Assembly (NCBI GenBank): GCA_004802705.1
Contig: SGPL01000217.1
Location: forward strand, 1-51,254
Reading direction: 5' to 3'
Source of the DNA: Bondarzewia mesenterica
Lineage: Eukaryota; Basidiomycota; Agaricomycetes; Russulales; Bondarzewiaceae
Length of the DNA: 51,254 nucleotides
In this document: positions 11,277-21,804 of the stretch, in pieces
How the letters are laid out: every line of letters starts with the position of its first letter
Numbering within the stretch: position 1 is the first letter of the stretch
Notes under the pieces: generated by a model
The model's database searches: none
What the model saw: only the letters and a program-made list of their open reading frames with translations
What the model was told of the DNA's origin: nothing
Position numbers and translations under genes: made by a program

Positions 11277-12354
11277 TCAAATGGAAGGCACGAACGCTTC
11301 CAACAAATCCATGACCCCGCTCTGGTACCGCCCATAGATACTCGCAACCATCAATCCCAGCATGAATGCGATTACGAGTTTGACCCAATCGGTCTCCTTC
11401 CTCACCTCCACCGCACGGTGAACCCCGCCTTTCGCGCGCACGATCGTCTCATTCTCCTCCTTGATCACCTTCCCGTCCTTGACCAACCGCGACTCGGGAA
11501 CTTTGCCGCTTAGGTGCGCACTTCGCATCCCGGGCAGACCATCGATGCTTTTCATGTTCGTCTCGAGCCAATACGCGACGAGGCCTTTCTCCGCGTGGGA
11601 TGGCGTCGCGTCGTCGTTGACGGGAGAGGATAGTGCGTGCTCTTGCTCCCTCCGCTCGAGCCCCGTGTTCCATTTGGTCAGTGTGTCGCGCGCTCCGACG
11701 AAGGAGTAGTATGGAACGCCAAATCCGCACGACTAGGTGCATCCATATGGTGTAGGATTCGTATCGTCGCGCTCTGGTCAGCATTCGCTCTGATGCGCAG
11801 TAATGGGGGGCGGCTCACCGAGGAGATTTTGTGCACGTCGACGAAGATGACGCTGCGCGCGCCCGGATGGCGTTTGTCAGGTGGGAGGTATGCCTCGAAT
11901 TCGGGCGTACCGAACTCGTACACCGTGCCTAAGTGGGGCGAGAAATTAAAATAAGGTGAGTTCAGGCGACGTGATGGAGAAGAAGTCCGCGTACTCACCT
12001 TTGCCCCAGAGCCGAACGATGCGCGGTGGACTGTCGAACGCGTTGAATTGGATCACGATCCTTCCGTTCTCGCGGACATGCGATATCGTCTCGATGCCTG
12101 TCTCATGCGCCCGCGCCCATGCGCTCCGTCAGCCAGCCATACTACTATTATATGAAGCGATGCGCACCGCTCCCAGTGATGTCTTCGTACCACACATGGT
12201 TTGCGTCTACGACGTGGAATGTGCCTCTGAGGCCCTTCGGCGAGATGTTGATATGGCCCTCTGCGCTCAGCGGGGCGGTTGCGACCCAGAAGACATGTTG
12301 GGCTTGGATCCACTCGGAGAGGTTGGCGGGGATGCTGTCGTAGAACGTCGGCAT
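11277..12354 (-). CDS. Pyridoxamine-phosphate-oxidase-like flavoprotein with C-terminal membrane span
   Basis: Four exons on the minus strand: 12354-12168, 12097-11999, 11928-11819, 11732-11277 (283 residues, frame maintained). The N-terminal two thirds are an FMN-binding split barrel of the pyridoxamine 5'-phosphate oxidase-like type (WVATAPLSAEGHINISPKG, RENGRIVIQFNAF, PPRIVRLWGKGTV). Many fungi carry this 'PNPOx-like' protein, distinct from true Pdx3; its substrate is not known. The C-terminal 120 residues are charged and then carry a single hydrophobic segment (LVIAFMLGLMVASIY) near the end, suggesting tail anchoring to a membrane. Donors and acceptors are all GT-AG. Confidence 0.85.
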
Positions 12355-13014
12355 TGCGTGTAGCTTGAAAGGATTTTAGACTTGAGGCCCTGAAGGTTCA
12401 AGTGTGGTCCTGCGCGGTAGAGTTTGGGTGTCGGCTGTAGGGAGTCAGGTCGGGGGCACACCTGTCGCCGATCGGGTTTATAAAGCTGATGTCCGCGAAG
12501 GTGACACGAAGCACCTCAGTTGCCAGATTTGGAAGGTGTAGTGTACGAGCTGGAGCATGGTCTGTTCCGCAGCGTGACATCCGAGCAGGATATCGTCGAG
12601 AGTTGTGAGAGGGGGACTCGAAGACAAGAGACTCCCTGGAAGGAACCAGCACCCCGTGTTCAGGTTTTAAAATATCTGTGCTCAATAGCGCTACAATGAA
12701 TACGGAACTCTGAGACGGTAAATTGGAAGAATATCCAAAAGTTGAAGCATCTGGTAGCCATTCTCGAGGATTGGGACACGAAAGTCGGATACCAGGGTCC
12801 GTTAGATCATTCATTTGACGTAATGTCGGAGTAACATGGTTGGTTCAACTACGACACTGTGACAACACACCGCCACACAGAATCCTCTTTGTCCACTAGA
12901 GTTTGGTGTTCCAAGTCCAACGACGACAGGCATCCTCATTCTAACCTTCAGATACGTCCTCAATTCTTATTCACTTTTCGTTCATAGTCCCCCTTCAATC
13001 ACCACCGGGCTGTC
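12355..13014. other. Divergent promoter region, no gene seen
   Basis: Separates the minus-strand flavoprotein gene from the plus-strand coiled-coil gene. Open frames here have no recognisable motif. CT-rich sequence precedes the ATG at 13015/13018, as is common for fungal promoters. Confidence 0.5.
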
Positions 13015-13017
13015 ATG

Positions 13018-14613
13018 ATGGCAGATAGCGATATCGAACGGATGAAACATCAGGTCTCCAGGATGGAGAAGGAGCTTTCATCTCTTCACACACAATTGAA
13101 GAGCGCATCGGAACGTCAGCCGCTTGGAACTTTTACAATTAAATACCTGAGTCCCAAGGTGCGTCCTCCGTCTCTTGACTCGTCACTATCAGTATGTGAG
13201 CCAGAGGATCAGCCGGCGCCTCCAACGTCTGTCGATACTCCGTCTCCCCCACCGCAATCGGGCAGCTCTCAAGCTGGTCGGAACAATCAAGGAACATCTG
13301 TACCAAGGTCTTCCGTGGCTGACACTTGTGGAGGGTTGCGCATAACTCAGCTGCCTGGTATTGAGCGCCAGCTGACAGTGGAGACCGTATGTTCCTCTCT
13401 TCACGACTATTTTCTCTTACAGCCTGCTTAACTTTCAGATCAGAATGATAAGAATGACGCGTCGGAAGAAGCTGTGAATGACAAAGCGGCTGTATACCGT
13501 GAGAAGTACAAAACTTTGAAACAAACTCATCGTGAACTCAAAGAGGTGCGCTATATCGCTCTATTTGTTCGAATGTTCCAACTGAAGGGACCAGACGACG
13601 AGAGAACTTTGTGATCAACTTGAGTTAGTGGAAGCAGATAAAGATGAGGCGTTGGATAAACTAGAAGTGTTGGCGAAAAAGGTCTTGTGGCCTGTGATTT
13701 CTCGGTACAAGTGTCAATGCTGAACACAATTCTGCGCGTAGACCTATGCAGACGCCAGTGTCGCCACCTCCGACCTGTATTTACAAGACTGGCTTGCAGG
13801 ATGTCTTGACTCTCGGCGTAATCGTCGTTTTCTTGCCTCGATGGAGCCGTGCAACCCTATATGGCATTTGGATCAACAAGAACCAAGAAAAGCTCTCAAG
13901 GCTTCAGGGTGAGAATAAATCTGGAAGAATGAAATCTCTAAGATGTTGAGCGCGTTTTGTCAAGGTCGAAGTGCGGAATAATACGTTTGCTCCAACACGA
14001 TGCACTATTTCACGACGACGAAGTCACGCGTGCTCTAATAATACTTCCAACACATCGCTTCAACCCCAATGCAAAGGGTGGTCAAGGTCCTTGGGAGAGG
14101 AATCCATTTCAACTTGGCCAGGTGCAGGAAGCATTCTATGAGCAGGATAAAGGTTCTTGGTTATACCTTGGGACGTACGAGTGCGTCCTACAGGAAGTCG
14201 TCGACTTGAATTCGGTCGACTTTTTCAGCCTCACGGTACGCAATGCATTTTCGTCCTTGTACTAGTCACGCCGCCGACGTGGTATCGGCAACCAGGCCTT
14301 CCATAATCTGTTCCACCGGACCGTCATAAACCCCAAGCTAGTACCTCCTTTTTTGACAGACATGATCGGCGGAATGTACAGGTCGGGCGCTCTCAAAGTC
14401 CAACTTCTCGGCCTCGAGTTTGTCACACTGAACAAGTGGTTGGATCAAAAACTACACAAGGCCAAAGGCAAAGGCCAAAGCAAAAAAGCGACTCTCGTCC
14501 CCATCCCTGTGCAATCGTCGTCGTCGTCTCAAGCGAAACGAACGAGGGATATAGATGACGCCGATACAGAATCGGAAAATAGGTCAAGGACGAGAAAGAG
14601 GTCCAGGCATTAA
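13018..14613 (+). CDS. Coiled-coil protein with DUF6697-like C-terminal domain
   Basis: Six exons proposed: 13018-13386, 13444-13545, 13595-13681, 13742-13908, 13965-14235, 14266-14613. An ATG three bases upstream is equally possible. The N-terminal part is coiled-coil (IERMKHQVSRMEKELSSLHTQL, then a Pro/Ser-rich linker, then KYKTLKQTHRELKE and DQLELVEADKDEALDKL). The C-terminal domain contains FNPNAKGGQGPW, SWLYLGTYECV and MYRSGALKVQLLGLEFV, which I recognise as the basidiomycete-specific DUF6697 pattern. The tail is basic and Ser-rich (KRTRDIDD, RTRKRSRH), suggesting a nuclear location. The last intron would be only 30 bases, which is suspiciously short. Function unknown. Confidence 0.65.
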
Positions 14614-14885
14614 TATTGATCCTTATCCCTTGGTCAATCACGGCGTAAGTGATTCGTTAGACTTTGGTCCGTTGTCTCTGAGAATTCCTCACATCCGCGC
14701 GTTCACGCAGCTCCGAGTTTCTCATGTCATATATATGTGTCACTTAGGACATTGCTGTCATTTCGCTGAATCTAAACGTCCCCCTAATTGGTAACACTCT
14801 CTTGAAAGAGTTATTGAAGGTGAAAACTGGTATTGGCGTACATAAATCTTAACTTCCGATGCCTCATACAAACATATCAAATTGG

Positions 14886-16743
14886 TCAAACTCCTTCTGC
14901 GATCATTCTTTCCGGGTGCTCGACGTACGTCCTCCAGCATTCAACGAAAGCCGCAAGCTCGGCACCCTCGACGACACGATGATCAGCACTCCAGCTCACA
15001 CTGACCTTGAGCCTCCGCTCGCCCTTCCCATCTCCACGATTGACATCCCATTCCCAGCGCGCGCGACCAATTGCTACAATTGCAACTCCCCCACCAGGGA
15101 CGAGCACAGGCGCAGCGAACTCGCCTGCGCCGAGCGCACCCACATTGGAGACAGTCAGTGTTCCGCCACGCTTTGGAAGCTCGGCAGGGGTGAGGCCGCT
15201 CGGTACTTGTCTCCCAAGATGCGACAGATGCTTAAGCGAGGAGGCGAGGCCGTAGATTGAATGGGTCTCTACACCCTGAAGAGTGGGCGTATACAAGCCT
15301 GTTGGAGTGGACAGAGCGATGCTTATATCGACATGAGGACGAATGGTGATGGTAGGCTTGGCAGCGGAGGAGGGTGGCGAAGATGTTGGCGTGATCGACG
15401 AGCGGAAGAGCGGCCATTCGAGCATGGCTTTCGATAGTGTCTTTAGGAGGATGGGTAAGTAGGTCAGCTTTGAATACTTTCCTGAATCGGGAACAGCTGG
15501 AGGGGGTGGGGGAGGGTACAGTGATGCTGGGGAAACTGGGGCGAGGGAAGGTTTTGTCGAATGGATGGGAAGGAAGTGCTGGGGAATATGCGCATTCAAC
15601 ACGGGAAGAATATTGTGCAACGCGGTCAGATCCAGATACGTTGAATAGCTGATGAGACAAATTAAGAACGCGGCAAAATGAAGTTGAGTTCAACAAACAT
15701 ACCCGAAGTGGGGTATCTCAAGACTCTGAATATAATGGGTGAATCAATAAGGTATTAAAAGAACGCGAAATGAATACCTTCGTCATAGCCTTCCACATAC
15801 TGTATCTCGTTCTTCCAAGCTCGATGACCACGTCTTCTCCCGAGGTCGCACGAGACTTCTCAGGAATTCCACGTTCTGCTTGACCACCTACGCTGTCTGT
15901 CCCGGCCGCAAGATATCTTTCAATGTCAACTTTCTCTATCCGTCCATTCTTTCCGCTACCTGGAGCGATTAAGCCCAAGTCGACGCCGTTCTGTCGCGCA
16001 AAATGACGCACGGAAGGCAGCGCAAGCACATCCTCGCCAGTCGTCCCATGTGACGACTGTGCACGATTTGGATCGAGCGGATGCGGTCGACGCTGGGCAC
16101 TCGACGGGGATGCATTCTTTACGCCTGATGGCTGGGAGACGTACTCCGTAGATGAAGCATAAAAAGCAGATTGCGTGACCTCCACCTGGTGAGGAGGAGG
16201 ACTTGCGGATTCCGACGACGGCGCGTCATCCAGTGCCTCTTCTTCGACTTCGATGATGCACAAGCCTTCACCGACCTTCGCAACTTCGCCCTCCTGAACC
16301 AAGATTTCCTTGAGGACGCCATCGAACGGGCTGGTTATCTCCACGCTAGCCTTGTCACTCTGGACCTCACAAAGCGGATCGAAGGTTCCAACGGTAGCTG
16401 CAGGTGCTACACTCCTAAGTCACAGCAACAGGTGTTATCCAGATGTAGAAGAAAAAGTGGATGAGTTTCGATGAAAAAGTAGAGAGAAAAAAATGAGAGG
16501 GCAGGGCGAGCAGGTCACGGCCGGAACATAGACTGACCACTTTATGACCTCGCATTCTGTGATGCCCTCCCCGATGTCTGCGAGTTTGAATTTCTGTAGG
16601 ACTTTCCGTGAAGCCCAGGACGAATGAGAGGTGTGGAAGTGAGAGAGGAGGGTTGGACGGCCGAGGAGACGACGAGCTGCGAGTGGTCGGAAGAGAGCCA
16701 TTGAAAGAATGCGGGGTAATTGGCTTCGGCCGACGCCGCGCAT
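14886..16743 (-). CDS. Branched-chain alpha-keto acid dehydrogenase E2 (dihydrolipoyl transacylase), mitochondrial
   Basis: Four minus-strand exons: 16743-16538, 16414-15778, 15725-15703 (only 23 bases), 15648-14886 (542 residues, frame kept). The start gives an Arg-rich mitochondrial presequence. The lipoyl domain follows (LADIGEGITECEV ... VQSDKASVEITSPFDGVL, with the lipoylated Lys in DKA). A Ser/Pro/His linker comes next, then the E1/E3-binding domain (LPSVRHFARQNGVDLGLI, GKNGRIEKVDIERYL). The C-terminal acyltransferase core ends with SWSADHRVVEGAEL, whose DHRxxxG carries the catalytic His. It transfers the acyl groups from leucine, isoleucine and valine oxo acids to CoA in the mitochondrial matrix. 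The linker and DHRVVEG fit branched-chain E2 better than the pyruvate or oxoglutarate E2. Confidence 0.9.
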
Positions 16744-17446
16744 GATTTTTCGTCTCCGGGGTAATAATGAGTTGGGTTACGAACACGTGAATATTTGTTT
16801 CTTGGTCCACGCTCGAATTTTCGTGTTTCCGGAACGCATAAACATTTTAGTTTGACTATAGACTTGGCCTGACCTGAACTACATATCTGTTCTAATTAAT
16901 CAGGCTGCCTGTCCTATTGTTGTAGAGCGAGTATGGCACTGCTGTCGCGAGTTCTTAAAGCCAACAATAGCACAGGATGCAGCAGAACACAAGCAGCACT
17001 CGCTTGGGATCAAAAATGCGGCTGCAACCATCTGGCCGATCAGTGAGGTTCCGGGCGCAGGAGAATAGCATCGTAAAATGAATGTCACTGGCCTCGTCAG
17101 TAAAGCCTTTGAATAGCAGACAGCTGCGGAAGACAAATTGTTTATGACAGGCCCGTAGGTCATATTCTCGCACTGGACTTGGCAAATACGTGGCCAGTGC
17201 GGGAGATTCTTTCACAAGGCTTTGTCCACATTAACGTCGAGGCAGACTACGTTTCTGAGCTCGACGTGAACTTTGACTATGAAACCGATATTCATAGTCT
17301 GGATGAGTTGCGATCTAGATATGCTGAACGGAGGGGATCTCGTCAGCTTTTCGATCGAGTTCTCCCTTAGTGCTGAACAACTGACAGAATATATTACTAG
17401 CCGTGGTCGCCATGTAACCGTATTATCGAGCAACTTTACTTTTAGT
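16744..17446. other. No recognisable gene
   Basis: About 700 bases between the promoter of the E2 gene and the 3' end of the ribosomal protein gene. No motif-bearing frame was found. Confidence 0.5.
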
Positions 17447-18382
17447 CTATCGCTGCGACACTACCAGCGGTCCGTCAGCTCCTCCCATCTTATTGCATAC
17501 CGACAGGGCATGCTCGTGGAGAGAATCATGCAGTCCGTCTATTCGCCCAGGTAAGAGAATATGGGGCAGGACTCTCGTATGGAACAATCGGTGCGCGACC
17601 GACCCACCCTAGAGTTCAAGGAGATGCATTAGTTCGGCCAAGGACAAAATGTGATAAGAAAGCGCGTACGTATTGGTGGAACACCCCGCCCACGACTGCT
17701 TCGACTACTGTGCCCTGCACCTTATAAAACCCAATGCTGCGCATGTCGTCCGCACTCGTACTCGTGACCTCGCGGGCGGGTGTCCACCGCATCATGTCAG
17801 CGACTTTCCACTGCGGCCCGACGAACTCTCCCAAGATGTACGTGTTGAGTGCTCGAAACCCGAGCGTTTCGTAATTGTGTGAAGATGCCAATGTAGGAGT
17901 CGAATGCACGAAGAGGTGGAGGTAGGCATTCATGATGCGACGACCTGTGTGAACGTTGAAAAACAGTCGGTGCGTAAGTGCAGATAAAATGCATGTTGAT
18001 AGCGGTTCAAGGCGCAGATGGGATTGGTGGTGGGCGGCGATGATATAGTAAAGTGGAACTGGTTTAGTACAAGAATTCAAGCACATTAACTAAAGCGCGT
18101 ACCCATAAAAGATAGTCTTGCATTGTGCCCTTTGACGGCTTCCTTGTGACTCATGTGAGTCAACGTCCGCTGTGCGAGCTCTGGAGGAAACACGAGCGGT
18201 GCAAAAAGAGTGTTGAGGTAGTCGGCCATTGGTGTCGAAGCACCCGACTGCGCAGCGGAAGGTGCAAATGTGGATGCTGGTCTGACAGGCAATGCGTCCG
18301 GGACAGTGTGAGATGGGTCATGGCTGGGTGTAGTGTGTAGAGAACGCCGTCGGGCTGAGACTTGGAGACTGAATGAGCACAA
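17447..18382 (-). CDS. Mitochondrial large-subunit ribosomal protein of RNase III fold (mL44/mL57 type)
   Basis: Three minus-strand exons joined in frame: 18382-18103, 17944-17670, 17608-17447. The N-terminus is Arg/Ser-rich (VSARRRSLHTTPS), as in a mitochondrial presequence. The RNase III-like core reads FPPELAQRTLTHMSHKEAV, GHNARLSFMGRRI, LNTYILGEFVGPQW, FYKVQGTVVEAVVGGVFHQYGG and HTRVLPHILLPG. Family members are structural proteins of the mitochondrial ribosome, and the catalytic acidic residues of true RNase III are not apparent. The first ATG may be wrong: an upstream exon from 18505 (MSRALRCL) would join in phase through a weak GTTGAC donor. The second intron is long (158 bases) for this locus. 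Confidence 0.75.
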
Positions 18383-18505
18383 TATCCTTTAAACAGGACG
18401 CAAAAAAGGTTTGAACAGACCTGACAAAGTCCGAAGAGCAGACCGAGGTTTGACAACGTCGAGTGCAACGCTAGTCAACTTTAAACATCGCAGAGCTCTC
18501 GACAT

Positions 18506-19159
18506 TGGCGGCGACAACGGCGAGCAGAGCAAGAAGAGGTCTAAAGAGACTCGGGGACCTTCGCCAAAAACGGCCAAAACGTCGAGACTCCAGTCACCAG
18601 CTACCAGCAAAACGTGATATTTCTTGGACGATGCCTTGATTTCAAAATCAAGACCAGTTTTGCATCGTGAACTGTCTTCAGGTGCCACTCGCGGATATCA
18701 AGACGGGCAAGCTGAACTACTATATCTAGTACAAATCAAGTACAAATCAAGCAGCCCTAAGTATTACAGCCGAAAAACCGGAGTAAGTAGATCAAGAATA
18801 ATAGTCGCACCTACAAACTACTAGTATCGCCGCGTCCTGCACGAGGCGGCGAGTGCATTGAGAGGATGGTGCGGCGAGTGTGATGACATGCTGCTCTCTG
18901 CTCTCCAGTTGACCTTTCGAACGAATGGCGGCGGCAGGGATATGAGTGGCAGGATCATCTCGGTTATCTTTGGTCGTCGTCGTCGTCGTCATCGTCAATC
19001 GTCGCGGAGCCAGCTGACACATCCCGAACCAACAATCCCGGCGTCACTGAATACTGACCACCAAGACTTGTATACCAAGTCACCCCTTTCTCCATGTCGG
19101 CGCACACAGACCCAGCCCCGTTCGACTCTTCAGTTAAGATATCGACGAGCTTTGTCAGT
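18506..19159. other. No recognisable gene; short tandem repeat
   Basis: No motif-bearing frame. A direct repeat of GTACAAATCAA occurs twice in a row around 18729-18750, and a GTC triplet run lies near 18970. This is the left margin of the pseudogene island. Confidence 0.5.
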
Positions 19160-19830
19160 CTCGATGTCCTTTGTTGGTGGCCTTGTCCTTAAGGTTGCGT
19201 GGACGATACCATCTGAAACATAAATCATCAGCAAATGACCATATGCTGGTAGGGATGCTTACCGCATCGATGTCGAGAGTGATCTCGATCTAAGGCACAC
19301 TCTCAGGCGCAGGAGGGATACCGACAAGGTTGAAGTTGCCGAGCAGCTTGTTGTCCCAAACGAGTTCACGCTCACCCTGGAAAATCCTGACCTCAATGCC
19401 AATCTGACTGTCGGCGGCTGTAGAGAAGATCTGCGACTTCTTGAAGGGGATCGTGATATTGCGGGAGATGAGCCTGGTCATGATACCGCCAAGAGTCTCG
19501 ATGCCGAGGGACATCAGAGGGACATCGAGGAGGAGAATGTCGGTGACGTTGCCAGCGAGGACACCACCTTGAATTGAGGCATCGATAACGACAGCCTCAT
19601 CCGGGTTAACACCCTTGGAAGGCTCGCGCGGCCGAAGATGCTTTTGTCCGTCTCGGCGACCCGTGGCATGCGAGTCATATCGCCAACAAGGATAACCTCG
19701 TTAACATGGCTTGCCTGGATATCGGCACCAACGAGGACCTTCATGCAAGGTTCCAAAGTGCGCTGGACGAGGGGGGCGACGAGAGCCTCGAACTGAAAGC
19801 GGTTGAGCATCAAGTTGATGTGCTTGAGTC
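19160..19830 (-). pseudogene. Mitochondrial Hsp70 (Ssc1-type) gene fragment A
   Basis: Minus-strand remnants follow the Hsp70 order. [17 protein letters not shown] and [15 protein letters not shown] come from the end of the ATPase domain, and [26 protein letters not shown] and NKLLGNF from the substrate-binding domain. After these come GIPPAP, then IEITLDIDA, then GIVHA after an intron. ETLGG and FSTAAD favour the mitochondrial over the cytosolic family. The fragment is broken by a frameshift near 19620, by a TAG at 19290-19292 where the family has Gln (VPQIE), and by a further shift near 19190. A 49-base GT-AG intron (19214-19262) is kept, so the copy arose from genomic DNA, not mRNA. No N-terminal ATPase half is seen with it. 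Confidence 0.85.
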
Positions 19831-20557
19831 TGAGCACATCCAATCCGAGTCTCCCTTTCCGAGCCCACTTAGATGCCTTCTTGATGACAACCAGCTGGGC
19901 GTCCGGTGCGAGGGATGCAGCCATGGATGGAGTGAACGTTGCTGTACCAGAGACGGGCGGAGTCGGTTGCGCGACTGAGCTCTCTCGCCAGAATTTGAGA
20001 TGCCTAAGCGAGTATATCTGACGTGAGATCAAGATTGAAAGTAGCAGTCCGCAAGACATTCTTACCGTTCCTCGCGCCACGCTTACGCCGCTTCAACATT
20101 GAAGTGCACAGCGAACTCGAAGTCTTGTTGACTTCTCTGTCATGCTCATCGTACTCCTCATCTTCGCTGAGGGCAGGCGGCAAGTCGGTACTCTCGATCG
20201 CGCAGGCACGACCGACAGAAGGTGCTCGGGACATTGCGCATGAGAGGGCGACAGATGTGCAGAAAGGAGAGCGGCGATGGAAGCCTGCCTTAAAGATGAA
20301 CGGCAAGACGGCGGTACCGGAAACAGAGGATGGCCAGTAATAGAGCCTAGATAACGCAGGCATAAGAGCAGAAATGAAGACGGTGATCAAAAGGGAGCGT
20401 ACATCTTAATCAAAACGATGCTCAATGACCATACATCTGCTGCATGGGGCCTGTAGGTGGGAGCCATATTAACCGACGCCTAGTATCTTATCGTCGTTGC
20501 ATCCAGCTCAACTGCTCTCGTATACCTACCTTCGCACCCCTTCGCCTCATCGCATCT
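19831..20557. other. Unassigned stretch inside the pseudogene island
   Basis: Contains a 128-codon minus-strand open frame (20004-20390) with an acidic segment (ALSEDEEYDEHDREV) and a basic segment ([12 protein letters not shown]). I do not recognise it and cannot say whether it is expressed or decayed. Confidence 0.4.
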
Positions 20558-20779
20558 ATGTTCTCGCAGATGTGCGAAGCCATGATGGTGTGTCATGATA
20601 CCTCCTGTGTTCCATCGTGATATCAAGCCCCAAAATTTCATCATCCGATGGCTGGCAGACGAACGGTGATGGCAAGAGGGAGCGCAAGGTCATCGTCAAG
20701 CTCTCCGACTTTGGGCTGTCCACGACGGATGTCGAATCTTCGGACATGGATTGCGGCAGTGACCCATATATGAGTTATA
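20558..20779 (+). pseudogene. Fragment of a Ran1/Ksp1-like protein kinase
   Basis: Plus-strand remnants in three shifted frames spell the core of a fungal kinase. MFSQMCEAMMVCHD is followed after a +1 shift by VFHRDIKPQNFII. After another shift come DGWQTNGDGKRERKVIVKLSDFGLSTTDV (shown here in two blocks, 20637-20680 and 20681-20730) and MDCGSDPYMSY, ending at a canonical GTAAGT donor (20780). The HRDIKPQN catalytic loop and DFGLSTTDVES with DMDCGS are the pattern of Ran1-like kinases of mushrooms. At least two single-base indels break it, and both flanking kinase lobes are absent. It lies between two Hsp70 remnants on the opposite strand. Confidence 0.75.
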
Positions 20780-21078
20780 GTAAGTCCCGTTCTTGATTTA
20801 TGATTATCTTGACTATATGTTCACCCTTCATCGGGCACTTGAACCCTCCACTTACTTGCTACTTTTGCTTGAGTTTGTTCCCAACAAGGACTTGTTCTAC
20901 TCCTTCAAACAGGCTCATGATCATTTTGACATAGAGCCATCTTCTGACCATTCCAGTTTATCTTCTTCTCATATAGCATGTTGGAATGGGTAGGAATGGA
21001 TAGGGAGTGATGGTGAATGGTAGCCCTGGATATCAAAATCTTCATATTGGGCCACAAACAGGTGAGAATATTAATTAC

Positions 21079-21560
21079 TCACCTCAAACAACCACGCAGC
21101 ACATTGGCCTTAATGCCAGCATCGCTGAGGGCCTTCGTGCAAGGTTCCAGAGGTTGCTGAGTGAGGGCAATGAGGGCCTCAAACTGGGAGCTGTTGAGCT
21201 TCGAGTTGATCTGTCTGAGTCTGGACATGTCGATGACGATGCACGGCAAGCCGACCTCCATCTGCGACATCGATGATGGCTTGACCTCCTCCGCAGCCTC
21301 GCGAATGATGCGCTGGATGGCCATGCGGTCGCTGGTGATGTCCACTCCAGACTCCTTCCTCGTTTGTCCACTTCACTGCAAACACGCCCTTCCTGCATCT
21401 CCAAGATAGAGATATCGAAGGTCACTCGCCGAGATCACAACGTTGCCATCGTGATCGAGGCCGTAGGCAAGGGTAGCTGTAGCAAACTCGTTGATGACAT
21501 GGAGGACATCAAGACCATCCCAGTGGGGAACGAAGTCAAGCGAAAGTAGCGAGCAAGAGG
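21079..21560 (-). pseudogene. Mitochondrial Hsp70 (Ssc1-type) gene fragment B
   Basis: Minus-strand remnants of the Hsp70 ATPase domain appear in several frames. GLDVLHVINEFATATLAYGLD (two adjacent blocks, about 21440-21515) corresponds to [21 protein letters not shown] of the family. TFDISILEMQ, DRMAIQRII, LNSSQFEALI and PLEPCTKALSDAGIKA follow. The last part overlaps the region also present in fragment A, so A and B are two separate decayed copies and not one gene split by an insertion. Frameshifts are visible near 21395-21425 and 21345. Confidence 0.8.
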
Positions 21561-21804
21561 AGGTTTGAAGTGTCTGACGAAGGGTGACAATGTTGGGATA
21601 GGTGGGGAGTGCCAGTCGCTGGTGAGTAGTGACTTTTGATATTGAAATCTCGAATCTGATATGTCACACAGTGTGACCCGACGTGTCGCGGACGGTCATG
21701 TATACGCGTGTAATAACGATTGGTTCACAAACGGCGCTTTGTTCTTCTCCACCGCCTTAAAGGCTAGGTCATCAGTCTACTTCTCCACCATAATATCTTT
21801 CGAT

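Noticed and set aside
18729..18750. Tandem GTACAAATCAA repeat as a target-site duplication
   Set aside because: The two copies are adjacent with nothing inserted between them, so they do not mark an insertion.
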